Shown piece after piece: positions 54,431 to 63,901 of a stretch of DNA of 64,000 nt. Made by a program: the position numbers and the translations under genes. The stretch comes from Flavobacteriia bacterium. GTDB lineage: Bacteria; Bacteroidota; Bacteroidia; Flavobacteriales_D; Crocinitomicaceae. The stretch spans positions 1 to 64,000 of the forward strand of contig CANFUT010000002.1 in the NCBI GenBank assembly GCA_947450325.1, read 5' to 3'. The notes beneath the pieces were generated by a model, which was given only the letters and a program-made list of their open reading frames with translations, was not told the origin of the DNA and did not search any database. Positions within the stretch are counted from its first letter, which is position 1, and each line of letters opens with the position of its first letter.

Positions 54431-55093
54431 TTATAATATGCGTAAAATCTCGATCAATTCCGTTTCTGATGCAGTTTTTAAAGTGAAATATGGATTGTAA
54501 CCTTTTGACATTAAATGCTTTTCAGTTGTTTTCCCCCAAGCGATGATTTTGCAATTGTCGGAAATTGAATTCTCCAGCAAAAAACCATCTACATTAGAAG
54601 GACTTGTGAATGCAATCGCAGCCAATTTTTCATCTATTTTTTTAGTTTTACCTTTTGTGTTGTAAACAACAATTTCAGAAACTTGATTTTTTGGAAATGT
54701 TTTTGCGATGGAATGGTCGCTCATATTGGAAATAGGAACAATTAAATTAGCAGTTTGAATTTGTTTTTTTAGTTCATTTGAAACTGATTCAGGATTTCCA
54801 GATTCTTGCCCAAAAAAGTCAACTTTTAGACCCATTTTTTCCAAATGGGATTTCGTTTTTTGACCGATGCAAGCCACTTTGCATTTTGCTGGAATTGAAG
54901 CTTGTTTTAGGAAATAATGGGCGGCTCTTTTGCTTCCAAAGAAAATCCAAGCAAAGTTGTTGGGGATTTCTGCTTTTACAAGTTCAAATTCGATGAATGA
55001 ATTGCAAATCAGTTGTAAATTGTTTTCATCACAAAACTTTTTCAATTCAGACACTTCGTCTTCAGTTTTGGTGATTAAAGTATTGAATTTCAT
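54431..55093 (-). CDS. hemD: Uroporphyrinogen-III synthase
   Basis: A 220-residue enzyme that cyclises and isomerises hydroxymethylbilane to uroporphyrinogen III. The family is poorly conserved; the pattern here is FNTLITKTEDEVSEL, ANNFAWIFFGSKRAAHYFLKQ-type strand-helix, ACIGQKTKSHLEKMGLKVDF, IVPISNMSDHSIAKTF, and AIAFTSPSNVDGFL. It follows hemC by 5 bases in the same transcript, which supports the assignment. Confidence 0.9.
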   Translation of the reverse strand: MKFNTLITKTEDEVSELKKFCDENNLQLICNSFIEFELVKAEIPNNFAWIFFGSKRAAHYFLKQASIPAKCKVACIGQKTKSHLEKMGLKVDFFGQESGNPESVSNELKKQIQTANLIVPISNMSDHSIAKTFPKNQVSEIVVYNTKGKTKKIDEKLAAIAFTSPSNVDGFLLENSISDNCKIIAWGKTTEKHLMSKGYNPYFTLKTASETELIEILRIL

Positions 55094-55098
55094 AACGT

Positions 55099-55989
55099 TT
55101 AATCTTCGTCAGAATTGATTTCTTCGACAATTAATTCTGCCATATTTTCCAATTCATCAAATTCATACAACATCCAGTCTGCACCGTCTTCCCAGTTTTT
55201 TGCGTGGGAAACATACACTTTACTTTCAGTTTCGCAATAAACGCCCAATGGCAATTGACATCCGCCTTCCAATAAATTCAATACTTTTCGTTCAACACCA
55301 ATGCGTTGTGCTACTTCTGGATGATTGATTTGTTGTAAAATCTCGAATAATTCTGTATCGCTTTCTCTGATTTGCAAAGCCAAAACTCCTTGTGCTGGAG
55401 CTGGAATTACAACCGTTGGATCCAAAACTTCCATGTGAAAATCACTTAAATCCAATTGCAAACGATCAACTCCCGCTTTGGCCAATAAAATGGAGTCGTA
55501 GTTTCCGTCTCTTAACTTTTGAATTCTTGTAGGAACATTTCCACGTAAATCTTTTATTTCCAAATCAGGTCTGAAACGAATTACTTGAGATTTTCTTCTT
55601 GCAGAAGAAGTGCCGATAATTCCATTTTCAATCAAATTCCATTCTTGATTCAAATCAACTTTGGACTTATTAATCAACAACAATTCAGATGGATCTTCAC
55701 GCTCAGAAACTGCGGCAATCATCAATCCTTTCGGTGGATTTGTCTCTAAATCTTTGTGAGAATGTACTGCCAAATCGATCGTTCCTTCTAATAAAGCTGT
55801 TTCGATTTCTTTGGTGAAAAAACCTTTTCCTTCTAATTTGTCAAAACTCAAATGCTGAATTGCATCGCCTTGTGTAACAATTACTTTAATTTCAATTTCA
55901 TGACCCAAATCTTCCAATTGTTTTCTAACATGATTGGCTTGCCACAAAGCTAAATCGCTTCCACGAGATCCGATTACAATTTTTTTCAT
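55099..55989 (-). CDS. hemC: Hydroxymethylbilane synthase (porphobilinogen deaminase)
   Basis: A 296-residue enzyme that builds hydroxymethylbilane from four porphobilinogens. Signature segments are IGSRGSDLALWQA, DLAVHSHKDLET, GTSSARRKSQ and DLRGNVPTRIQKL; the cofactor-binding Cys is Cys244 in LEGGCQLPLG. At this length it is typical. It lies 36 bases downstream of hemA and 5 bases upstream of hemD. Confidence 0.97.
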   Translation of the reverse strand: MKKIVIGSRGSDLALWQANHVRKQLEDLGHEIEIKVIVTQGDAIQHLSFDKLEGKGFFTKEIETALLEGTIDLAVHSHKDLETNPPKGLMIAAVSEREDPSELLLINKSKVDLNQEWNLIENGIIGTSSARRKSQVIRFRPDLEIKDLRGNVPTRIQKLRDGNYDSILLAKAGVDRLQLDLSDFHMEVLDPTVVIPAPAQGVLALQIRESDTELFEILQQINHPEVAQRIGVERKVLNLLEGGCQLPLGVYCETESKVYVSHAKNWEDGADWMLYEFDELENMAELIVEEINSDED

Positions 55990-56025
55990 GAATGAGTTGG
56001 GTTTTTGATTATCAGTAATTTGATA

Positions 56026-57303
56026 TTATTTTAACATGATTTCTTTCGCCAATTTCATTGGCATACTCATGTATTTCTTTTCCATGTATCCAATGATTTT
56101 TTCCAAGATTTCTCTGGATTCATCGTCTAGGTTGTTCAAATCGTTTTTGAAAACTTCATTAACGGCAGTTGAACGAATTTCTTTCACCATTTTAGGCACT
56201 TCGCGCATCGCTATTTCTACAGACCTCACTTTTTGAATGTGTTGAAAGTTCAAAATCGATTCCAATAAAATTTCTTCTACATGTGCGATTTCGTTTGATC
56301 TTTCTTTCAAATTTTGGTCTGATATTTTTTGCAATACATCTACCGAAATGTGCGTAACATTATGTTTTGCAACGATTTTTGCGTCTAAATCATGTGGAAT
56401 AGCAATGTCGATTACAACTTTTCTGCTGGTTTCATTTGCCAACAATTGTTCGTAAATCTCAGGAGTAATCACATGATTTTCAGAACCTGTACAAGTTATG
56501 ATGATGTCAAAACCTTTGTCATATGTTTTCAACGCTTCCAACGGATAAGCGATTCCGTGTAAATCTCCAGCCAATGTTTCAGCTTTGGAGAAAGTACGAT
56601 TGAAAACGGCGAAATTTTTGAATTTGTGTTTTTTCAAAAATCTTCCCATGTTGGTATTGGTCATTCCCGCACCGATGATCAAAATACGCGCATCTAATGA
56701 GATGTTCATGTCTCTCAAAGTATGGTAAGCCAAAGCTACAACAGAAACGGGACGTCTTGCGATGTTGGTTTCAGTGTACACTTTTTTCGCAGTTTCTACC
56801 GTGTGACGCATTACCAAACGGATAAAATCGCCAGTCAAATTCATTTTTCTAGAATCTTCAAAAGCGTTTCTCACTTGCGTGATGATTTCTCTTTCGCCCA
56901 CTATCATTGAATCAATCGAAGAAGCAACTTGCAAAATGTGGTCAACTGCGGATAATCCTGAGTAAACGTTTCCTAAACTGACAAAATTTTGAATTTGTTC
57001 ATTTTCATAATTTGGATACAATTTAGAAAAGAAATCCATCAAAAAAGATTCAGAAACAGCTTCTTCCGTACAAAAAAGGAATTCAACTCGGTTGCAAGTA
57101 GATAGAAACATCAATTCGCTCAATTTCATTTCATTTTTAACTGCACCTAAACGAGATTCTTGTGAGTCTGATTGGATGTGTAATTTCCCAACCTCGCTGA
57201 CATCGAAATTTCTGTGCGTAAATGCTATGATATGAAATTGTTCTAACATGTATTCTCTTGATTCTACTGCAAAGTTGGGAATACAGTCTTTTTGGTTTGT
57301 CAT
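56026..57303 (-). CDS. hemA: Glutamyl-tRNA reductase
   Basis: The enzyme reduces glutamyl-tRNA to glutamate-1-semialdehyde, the first step of tetrapyrrole synthesis by the C5 route. Visible are FLSTCNRVEFLF with the catalytic Cys70, GEREIITQVRNAF, the Rossmann segment ILIIGAGMTNTNMGRF, and VIDIAIPHDLD. The ATG at 57303 gives 425 residues; an in-frame ATG at 57249 (MLEQFHIIAFTH) would match the shorter start of many homologs, so the start is uncertain. hemC and hemD follow in the same direction. Confidence 0.96.
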   Translation of the reverse strand: MTNQKDCIPNFAVESREYMLEQFHIIAFTHRNFDVSEVGKLHIQSDSQESRLGAVKNEMKLSELMFLSTCNRVEFLFCTEEAVSESFLMDFFSKLYPNYENEQIQNFVSLGNVYSGLSAVDHILQVASSIDSMIVGEREIITQVRNAFEDSRKMNLTGDFIRLVMRHTVETAKKVYTETNIARRPVSVVALAYHTLRDMNISLDARILIIGAGMTNTNMGRFLKKHKFKNFAVFNRTFSKAETLAGDLHGIAYPLEALKTYDKGFDIIITCTGSENHVITPEIYEQLLANETSRKVVIDIAIPHDLDAKIVAKHNVTHISVDVLQKISDQNLKERSNEIAHVEEILLESILNFQHIQKVRSVEIAMREVPKMVKEIRSTAVNEVFKNDLNNLDDESREILEKIIGYMEKKYMSMPMKLAKEIMLK

Positions 57304-57364
57304 GGTTTTGTCAAAAAAGTTAATTTAGAATTGATATAAATTACATAATTTTTTAATATCACTC

Positions 57365-58534
57365 TTAATCTTTCTTTTTCAGCCATTTAGGTAATATCAA
57401 AGCGCCAATAAATAAATAAGGAAAATAAGAAATTAATCGCCACAAAAGCGCCAGTCCAGCTAAGAGCAGTGCAGAATGACTAAAATCTGACATTAATTCG
57501 CCAAATGCATATTCCGCGACGCCACTTCCGCCTGGCGTTGGACTGATGCGCATGAGCAACCATAAAACCAGTTGTTTGGCGAGAATAAAAAAGTGGTTAT
57601 TGAAGCTTAGATTTAAGAAAGCGGCTAAAATACAGTTGATTACCAAATACCTTGATGTCCAAGAAAGAACTGTTGCGCCAAAACTGCCCAACCAAAATTT
57701 CCAAGATTCTTTTTTGAATTCTTTGGAAGTTACAATGATTTCTTTTCCAGTTTCTTGCGCTTTATTTCGCCATTTTTTAAGGAAAGGCAATCTGAACACA
57801 AAATTCAAAAAGCGACTCATTAATTGTGGATAGTAAAAAATACTGACGAAAAGCAAAACACAAACCGAAGAGAAAATGATGTACGCCAACCAAAATGCTG
57901 CTTCAACGCCTTGTTGCGCACCTGTTTCAGAAGGAAAAAGTAAACTTGGTTGGATGAAAAGAAACAGGAACGGAACCAACAATACGTAAAATAAATTGTC
58001 CATCATTGCGGTAATCACGACAATGGCGGTTGATCTTCCCAGTTCTACTTTTTCTTTGTTTAAAATAAACATCGCAACGGTTGTTCCACCAAGTACGCCG
58101 GGCGAAAGCGCAGAAGCAAATTCCCACAACATGATAACGTTGAAACTCGATTTCCAAGTCAACCGTTTTTGCGTTAAAATTTTGATTCTTATCATGTATG
58201 CAAAATCTCGACCGACCATGAAAACCAACGCCATCAAAATCCAAAATAAAGATTTTCCTGTCCAATTGATTTGCTGCAACAAATCACCAATTTCTTCGAT
58301 TTTATAATCTCCGTTTTTTGTTTTTTTGAATTCGCTCGTTTGATGAAAATCGACTTTTTGGTTGTGATTGGCATCAATCCAGGAATAATTTCCTTTGGCT
58401 TTTGCTGTTTCTACAAAATGTTTTTGCTGCAAACTGTTGAACATCATCCAACCTGCAATTCCAAGTCCTAAAAAAATGGCAATCGCCATTTTCCATGAAC
58501 TGAATGCTGATTTTATGGTGGCGTTGCTGTCCAT
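57365..58534 (-). CDS. UPF0104 / lysylphosphatidylglycerol-synthase-type membrane protein
   Basis: A 389-residue polytopic membrane protein with about eight helices, including WILMALVFMVGRDFAYMIRI, WEFASALSPGVLGGTTVAMFI and LRISPTPGGSGVAEYAFGEL-type motifs. These are the conserved regions of the UPF0104/YbhN family, which resembles the flippase-like part of MprF. It lacks the aminoacyl-transferase part, so a role in lipid transport or envelope stability is only inferred. Its ATG overlaps the stop of the upstream gene by one base in TAATG. Confidence 0.88.
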   Translation of the reverse strand: MDSNATIKSAFSSWKMAIAIFLGLGIAGWMMFNSLQQKHFVETAKAKGNYSWIDANHNQKVDFHQTSEFKKTKNGDYKIEEIGDLLQQINWTGKSLFWILMALVFMVGRDFAYMIRIKILTQKRLTWKSSFNVIMLWEFASALSPGVLGGTTVAMFILNKEKVELGRSTAIVVITAMMDNLFYVLLVPFLFLFIQPSLLFPSETGAQQGVEAAFWLAYIIFSSVCVLLFVSIFYYPQLMSRFLNFVFRLPFLKKWRNKAQETGKEIIVTSKEFKKESWKFWLGSFGATVLSWTSRYLVINCILAAFLNLSFNNHFFILAKQLVLWLLMRISPTPGGSGVAEYAFGELMSDFSHSALLLAGLALLWRLISYFPYLFIGALILPKWLKKKD

Positions 58535-60093
58535 TATTTTTCAGGAATCAAAGCAACTTCAATTTCCCAATTGGCTCTGACTTTGACACCTTTTGTGAAA
58601 AATAAAATTTCTTCAGGTTGAATTTTTTCTTCCAATGAACCGTCGTCCCATTGTTGGTTTTTGTTTTCATCTAAAACAATTCTGAAAGTATAAGTTTCAG
58701 GCAACAATTTCGCAACAATTTGATTGTTCTTTATGTCGTTTGGATACCAAGTTTGTACCACTACATTTTTTTGTAAAATTTCAACGAAAGCATTTTCTGG
58801 AATACCTTTAGTAGATAAAATGATTGTCCCAAATTCTGATTCAGAAAATTGTTTAATTTCTATTTTTGAACTAGTAAATTCGTTATTATTTTTGAAATTA
58901 ATTGAATTTTTTAATAAATTGAAATATAAGTTTTTAAATTCATTTGGTTGAATAGATACTTCAATCTTATTTGAATCAATTTTTTTAAATGAATAATTTA
59001 GTTTCAACGAATCTTTATTTTCAATATAAATCAGATTTTTGTCGTAAGAATCAATGTAATCTGTAAACTTCAAAATCAGCTTTTCACCCGTTGGAATAAT
59101 ACCATTTTTCAAGTTCGTTTCAAATCCTGCTTTCTTGTTTCTTTCCGTTTCAAAAGTTTTGATATTGAAAGTGTCAATGGCTTCATTTGTTTTTACAATC
59201 AGTTCCAACGAACTTTTATTTTGATGATCAACAAGCAATGAAATGGAATCTTTTCTAAAGACATGATTTACATTCGCAGGAATTCCATTCACCAAAAAAG
59301 AAGCATTTTCCAAACTTCGGTTAGAACCTACATTCACCAAGGCTGGACCTTGAAATGCAGCACGCGTTTTTATTCCGCCTTTTTGTTTGAAAACCCGCAA
59401 AGGAATGCTGTCTACAACACTTGAATCAATTTGAATCAATTCGTTTCGAAATCCAACACGTTCTGTTTTTTGCAGTGTCAAATCTTTGTTTTTGTCTTCA
59501 AACGCCAACATTTGATATTGTCCAGGTTTGATGTAAGACATTTCGACTTTACCATCTGCACCGGATTTGCTAAAATAGGCAGGTTTTGCTTTGTAAATGC
59601 TGTCTGAAGCGCCGTAAAGTCCGACCAAAACATCTTTCAATGGTTGGTAAGTAAAGGCGTCAGTCACAAATGTGGCGTATTTTAAAGTGTCGATAAAATC
59701 TCCTGTGGAAAAAACATATTGCATCAAAGAATCATTTCCTTCAGTAATGTCTTGAATCGTTCCATTCAGGTAAATCGCATAAGTTGTCGCAGGTTTTAAA
59801 TCTCCCTCAATGTTCAATGTAACCGTTTTCTTTTTCGTTGTAGCTACGATTTTCGCATCCGCAGGAACAAGTGAAATTGTTTCCGTTGGATTATTGAGTT
59901 TGATGTATTCATTGAATTTTAGCTCAATCGTTTTAGATTGAAACTGCAAGCTTCCATTGGGAGGTGTAACGCCATTTTCGAACGTTTTTGGTGGCGTTTC
60001 ATCTTTTGGTCCGCCTGTAATGGTGCCAACTTGCGCGCAAGAACCCAAGAGTAAAACAAGGGTAAAAATTAAAAAGTATAAGCGCTTATCCAT
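58534..60093 (-). CDS. Ig-like domain lipoprotein of the GGPKDETPP type
   Basis: A 519-residue lipoprotein (MDKRLYFLIFTLVLLLGSC, Cys19). Directly after it comes AQVGTITGGPKDETPP, a stretch that is strongly conserved among Bacteroidota lipoproteins with an SbsA-type Ig-like domain, followed by that domain (about 30-125) and a longer beta-rich region with GQYQMLAFEDKNKDLTLQKTE, then an ending ENKNQQWDDGS segment. Its function is not known, though such genes are widespread in Flavobacteriia. The start overlaps the end of the GAF-domain gene by 25 bases. Confidence 0.88.
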   Translation of the reverse strand: MDKRLYFLIFTLVLLLGSCAQVGTITGGPKDETPPKTFENGVTPPNGSLQFQSKTIELKFNEYIKLNNPTETISLVPADAKIVATTKKKTVTLNIEGDLKPATTYAIYLNGTIQDITEGNDSLMQYVFSTGDFIDTLKYATFVTDAFTYQPLKDVLVGLYGASDSIYKAKPAYFSKSGADGKVEMSYIKPGQYQMLAFEDKNKDLTLQKTERVGFRNELIQIDSSVVDSIPLRVFKQKGGIKTRAAFQGPALVNVGSNRSLENASFLVNGIPANVNHVFRKDSISLLVDHQNKSSLELIVKTNEAIDTFNIKTFETERNKKAGFETNLKNGIIPTGEKLILKFTDYIDSYDKNLIYIENKDSLKLNYSFKKIDSNKIEVSIQPNEFKNLYFNLLKNSINFKNNNEFTSSKIEIKQFSESEFGTIILSTKGIPENAFVEILQKNVVVQTWYPNDIKNNQIVAKLLPETYTFRIVLDENKNQQWDDGSLEEKIQPEEILFFTKGVKVRANWEIEVALIPEK

Positions 60094-60551
60094 TGACAAA
60101 TAATTGATAAATATTTTGCATCCGTTTCATCAAAATCGTTGAGTTCGTCGCTGTCGACATCCATCACACCGACAACATTTTCACCATGAATGATTGGAAT
60201 TACAATTTCACTTTTCGAAAATGAACTGCAGGCGATGTGTCCTGGAAAAAGTTCAACGTCTGGCACCAATTGAATCGATTTTTGTTCCCAAGCAGTGCCA
60301 CAAACGCCTCTTCCTTTGGCAATTCGTGTGCATGCAACAGAACCTTGAAACGGTCCGAGTACCAATTCATCGTTTTTCACCCAATAAAATCCGACCCAGA
60401 AGAAACCAAATGTTTCCTTCAAACCAGCAGCAAGATTTCCCAAATTAGCTACGCAATCAGCTTCGCCAGCGATCAACGCTTGCAATTGTGGAAGCAACGT
60501 TTCGTATTTTTCCGCTTTGGAATTTCCCTGAATGAATAAATCTTCTGCCAT
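60069..60551 (-). CDS. Free methionine-(R)-sulfoxide reductase (GAF domain)
   Basis: A 160-residue enzyme made of one GAF domain, which reduces free Met-R-sulfoxide. The three Cys residues that make up the active site are present in GPFQGSVACTRI, RGVCGTAW and PGHIACSSFSKSEIVIP. The ATG at 60551 (MAEDLFIQG) gives the family length; a TTG 18 codons upstream is not needed. The end overlaps the lipoprotein gene by 25 bases. It starts a three-gene minus-strand transcript. Confidence 0.92.
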   Translation of the reverse strand: MAEDLFIQGNSKAEKYETLLPQLQALIAGEADCVANLGNLAAGLKETFGFFWVGFYWVKNDELVLGPFQGSVACTRIAKGRGVCGTAWEQKSIQLVPDVELFPGHIACSSFSKSEIVIPIIHGENVVGVMDVDSDELNDFDETDAKYLSIICQWISAYTF

Positions 60552-60616
60552 TGTTTTTGAATTAGAACAAAGATAGGATTTATATATTTTAATTTGATGA
60601 AACAAAAATTTGTTCT

Positions 60617-60650
60617 AGTTACTTTCAGAATGAAAGTAGCTTTTTTTTGA
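60617..60650 (+). terminator. Plus-strand terminator-like hairpin in a divergent gap
   Basis: AGTTACTTTC and GAAAGTAGCT pair over 10 bp with one G-T pair, a 5-base loop and eight T after it. It reads on the plus strand, but the genes on both sides diverge (the reductase leaves to the left, the exonuclease to the right), so no obvious plus-strand gene precedes it. It may end a small transcript or attenuate the exonuclease gene. Confidence 0.6.
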
Positions 60651-60745
60651 ATTGAAAATCAGAGAATAAAACCAAAAAATATTGATTGAAAGTTTGACAA
60701 TCTAAAAATTTAGCGTAATTTCATTCTATTCAAAACCATTATTAC

Positions 60746-61465
60746 ATGTTAGAAAAAATACAGCTTGACAAAGTTTTGTTTCTCGATATAGAAACAGTTC
60801 CACAACACCAAACCTTTGATGAAATGAGTCCTGAGGGACAAAAATTGTATGACCAAAAAACCAAATTTTTACAAAAAGAAACAGATGCAGAAGGCGTTTA
60901 TGACCGCGCGGGAATTTATGCTGAATTCGGAAAAATTATTTGTATATCCGTTGGTTTTGTCCACGAAACCCGAACAGGAAGAGAACTTCGTTTGAAGTCT
61001 TTTTACCACGATGATGAAGAAACGTTACTGAAACAATTTGTCAAATTATTGGAAGACAGATACAATACACCTTATCATATTTTGTGCGGTCACAATGCGA
61101 AGGAATTTGATTTCCCTTTCATTTGCAGAAGATTGTTAATCAACGGAATGAAACTTCCAAGCATTTTAGATATTGCTGGAAAAAAACCTTGGGAAATTTC
61201 TCATTTAGATACCATGGAATTGTGGAAATTTGGAGATTACAAAGCGTATACTTCATTGGCACTTTTGTGTCATATTTTTCAAATTCCAACACCTAAAGAT
61301 GATATTTCAGGTGCAGATGTTGCCCGTGTTTATTACGAAGAAAATGATTTGGAGCGCATCAAAGTATATTGTGAAAAAGATGTTGTTGCTTTGATTCAGT
61401 TGTTTCTGAGAATGCGCGGCGACTCTTTGGTAGATGAATCTTCAATTATTTTTAGTCATGCGTAA
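60746..61465 (+). CDS. PolB-like 3'-5' exonuclease
   Basis: A 239-residue DEDDy-type exonuclease related to the exonuclease domain of family B DNA polymerases. Exo I is FLDIETVPQ (Asp14, Glu16), Exo II is GHNAKEFDFPFICRRL, and Exo III is the YCEKDVVALIQLFLRM motif, which has the Y-x-x-x-D form. The insertion EGVYDRAGIYAEFGKIICISVGF is typical of this family (PF10108). It probably acts in DNA repair, but the substrate is not known. The last 8 bases overlap the next gene. Confidence 0.92.
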   Translation: MLEKIQLDKVLFLDIETVPQHQTFDEMSPEGQKLYDQKTKFLQKETDAEGVYDRAGIYAEFGKIICISVGFVHETRTGRELRLKSFYHDDEETLLKQFVKLLEDRYNTPYHILCGHNAKEFDFPFICRRLLINGMKLPSILDIAGKKPWEISHLDTMELWKFGDYKAYTSLALLCHIFQIPTPKDDISGADVARVYYEENDLERIKVYCEKDVVALIQLFLRMRGDSLVDESSIIFSHA

Positions 61466-62750
61466 AATCATTTTTCTTTTAAGTGCTGCTTTTTTAGTTT
61501 TAGTCACTTCTTGTCAAACCATCACGACTTCCAAAGTTTTGGATACTGAAATGTTTGAGTTCATGCATGGCGGGAAAGCTATTTCTCTGCCTGTAGATTT
61601 AGTTGAAATCAAAATTAGCAAGCGCAGGGGGAAATTATTCAGCGGTCGCGATGTAACTTTCGAATATGTTTATGCATTAAAATCGCCACAACGAAGAACA
61701 TTAATGCGCTATAAATGCACAGAAGATTCTGAAATTGATTGGTTTATCAGTCAATTGAAAGTCAAACAATCTAAAGACAGAAGTCATTTTGCAATCGGAA
61801 TTGGTAATAAAACGGCAGCTATTTTTGATGTTTTTAAAAATAATTTTTTTGTTTCCTATTCCAAATTTTCGGACAGTAAGGATAAAATTTATGATTTCAA
61901 ATCATTGGATTTAAATAGTTTAAAGTCCCCGAGAAAAGCTATTTTAGATCACCTTTCAGGTTACAAAACTTTAGAAAATTTGGATGACAGAGTATTGGTT
62001 GATATTTTATGTAGTGTTTCACCTGATGATGAATTGAATACTGAAGCTTCCTACATGTTGATTGACAAAGATTTGAATGACCTGTCAGCTGCAAATGAAG
62101 ATAGAATTATCGAACATGACAGACAATCCTCTAAGTGGAGAAAAAATATTGTTTTGGCGATGAGTCAATCGCGAGATGATATTCCTGTAGAGTCTTACAT
62201 TCGATGGCTAGAAAAATTGGTTGGTAAATCTGGAATTGAACAAGAAGACCAATTGAGATTAAAGGAATTTAATCAAAATGGCAACATTGATTATTTTTCA
62301 ATTAGGTTAGACTATGGAAATTTTCCTGTCAGTAAAACGATTAGAAAATCTTTCAGAGAAGCGCTTGAGAAGATGGTTTATAATGTCTGTGAATTGCCAG
62401 AAAGCGGTCAAGAAGACATGATTGAGAAAATCAATTTATTGAAAGATCTCGGTGAACACGATTGTTTTAGTACATTTTTAGATTCCTATAGAAAATCAGG
62501 ATGTATAAGAGAATCAATTCATGAATTTAATAATTCATTCATGTTTTTAAGTGATTTGAATTCAACTGAAACGAGACTTTGGGTTGATTTTATGTATCAA
62601 AATTTTGATAAAATTGCGCCTTCAGAACGTAGTTGGGATTATGATCGAATTGAAGACGAACTTACTTGCCAACAGAAAAGAGATTTGTTAACAAGATATA
62701 AATCAGATATTGATATTTTCGATGATATGACTATACCGTCTTGTAACTAG
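61458..62750 (+). CDS. Lipoprotein of unknown function
   Basis: A 430-residue lipoprotein with the start MRKIIFLLSAAFLVLVTSC (Cys19); an upstream ATG at 61434 is less likely because it lies ahead of the signal peptide. The mature part has no family I recognise: ISKRRGKLFSGRDVTFEYVYALKSPQRRTLMRYKC near the start, then helical and acidic sequence to the end. It overlaps the exonuclease gene by 8 bases, so is cotranscribed, and ends at a shared terminator with the M42 gene. Confidence 0.72.
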   Translation: MRKIIFLLSAAFLVLVTSCQTITTSKVLDTEMFEFMHGGKAISLPVDLVEIKISKRRGKLFSGRDVTFEYVYALKSPQRRTLMRYKCTEDSEIDWFISQLKVKQSKDRSHFAIGIGNKTAAIFDVFKNNFFVSYSKFSDSKDKIYDFKSLDLNSLKSPRKAILDHLSGYKTLENLDDRVLVDILCSVSPDDELNTEASYMLIDKDLNDLSAANEDRIIEHDRQSSKWRKNIVLAMSQSRDDIPVESYIRWLEKLVGKSGIEQEDQLRLKEFNQNGNIDYFSIRLDYGNFPVSKTIRKSFREALEKMVYNVCELPESGQEDMIEKINLLKDLGEHDCFSTFLDSYRKSGCIRESIHEFNNSFMFLSDLNSTETRLWVDFMYQNFDKIAPSERSWDYDRIEDELTCQQKRDLLTRYKSDIDIFDDMTIPSCN

Positions 62751-62763
62751 AAAAATAAGCTAA

Positions 62764-62799
62764 AAAAAAGCGTGGAAAACTCAAAATCCACGCTTTTTT
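62764..62799. terminator. Shared convergent terminator
   Basis: An A-rich stem (AAAAAAGCGTGGA) pairs with TCCACGCTTTTTT over a 10-base loop, with T and A runs on both strands. It lies between the convergent lipoprotein and M42 peptidase genes and can serve both. Confidence 0.88.
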
Positions 62800-62807
62800 G
62801 TTTCCAA

Positions 62808-63857
62808 TTAGAATTTCCAATCGTGTTGGTCTAATTCAGAAACGCAAGCTGTAAGCAAATCAATACTTGCTTGAATATCTGATTTATTGGCCATTTCAAT
62901 CACCTGATGTAAATGTCTTGTCGGAATTGAAACTGCTCCAGCAATTGAACCACCTTGTGTCATTCGTTGAATTCCCGCAGTATCTGTTCCACCTGCAGTC
63001 AAAATTTCTGGTTGCCACTTAATTTTGTGTTTGTCGGCAGTATTTTTCATAAATTCTACCATTCTGTAATCACAAATTGTCGATGCGTCCATGATTTTAA
63101 TCGCCGTTCCTTCGCCCAATTTGGTAATCATTTCGTGTGCTGCAGCGCCAGGTAAATCGAAAGCGATGGTTGTGTCGAGTCCAAATCCAAAATCAGGATT
63201 AATTTTCAATGCAGAAACATTTGCACCACGCACACCAACTTCTTCTTGAACCGTGAAAACGCCGTAAATATCGTAAGGAACTTCTTTTCCTTTCAGGTTT
63301 TTGAACATTTCAATCAAGATGAAAACCGCCAAACGATTATCCAAAGATTTTGAATTTACGCATTGACCCATTTCGATGAATTCACGTTCACGTGTCACAG
63401 AATCTCCAATTTTTACCAAATCTTTCACTTCTTCAGGAGTCAAACCTGTATCGATGAAATAGTCAGATAATTTGGCCACTTTGTTGCGTTCGTCTGCTGT
63501 CATCACGTGAATCGGTTTGGAAGCCATTACCCCAATCACGTCTTTTTTTCCATGAATGATGACACGTTGAGCTGTCAAAGTTTTAGGGTCAAATCCACCT
63601 AAAGTGTGAAAACGGATAAATCCTTTGTCGTCGATGTGCGTCACCATGAATCCAATTTCGTCCATGTGCGCGCCAATCATAACTTTTTTGTCAGCTTTTC
63701 CTTTTTTTATGGCGTAAACATTGCCCATGTTATCCACTTCAACTTGGTCAACCAAACCTTCTAATTCTTCCAAGACCAAAGCGCGTACTTTTTGTTCAAA
63801 TCCAGGTGCGCCCGGTGTTTTGCATATTTTTGCGAGTAAATCGATGTTCAAACTCAT
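62808..63857 (-). CDS. M42-family metallopeptidase
   Basis: A 349-residue cytoplasmic aminopeptidase (tetrahedral, two-metal) of the family related to glutamyl aminopeptidase and endoglucanase M. Metal ligands lie in IGAHMDEIGFMVTH (His64, Asp66), SLDNRLAV, VQEEVGVRGA and LDTTIAFDLPGA, with HLHQVIEM towards the end. The ATG at 63857 (MSLNIDLLAKICKTPGAPG) was used; a TTG eight codons upstream is less likely. Confidence 0.95.
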   Translation of the reverse strand: MSLNIDLLAKICKTPGAPGFEQKVRALVLEELEGLVDQVEVDNMGNVYAIKKGKADKKVMIGAHMDEIGFMVTHIDDKGFIRFHTLGGFDPKTLTAQRVIIHGKKDVIGVMASKPIHVMTADERNKVAKLSDYFIDTGLTPEEVKDLVKIGDSVTREREFIEMGQCVNSKSLDNRLAVFILIEMFKNLKGKEVPYDIYGVFTVQEEVGVRGANVSALKINPDFGFGLDTTIAFDLPGAAAHEMITKLGEGTAIKIMDASTICDYRMVEFMKNTADKHKIKWQPEILTAGGTDTAGIQRMTQGGSIAGAVSIPTRHLHQVIEMANKSDIQASIDLLTACVSELDQHDWKF

Positions 63858-63901
63858 ACTTTTACTATTTTGAAATCGCAAAGTAAAACAAAGTTTTGAA
63901 T

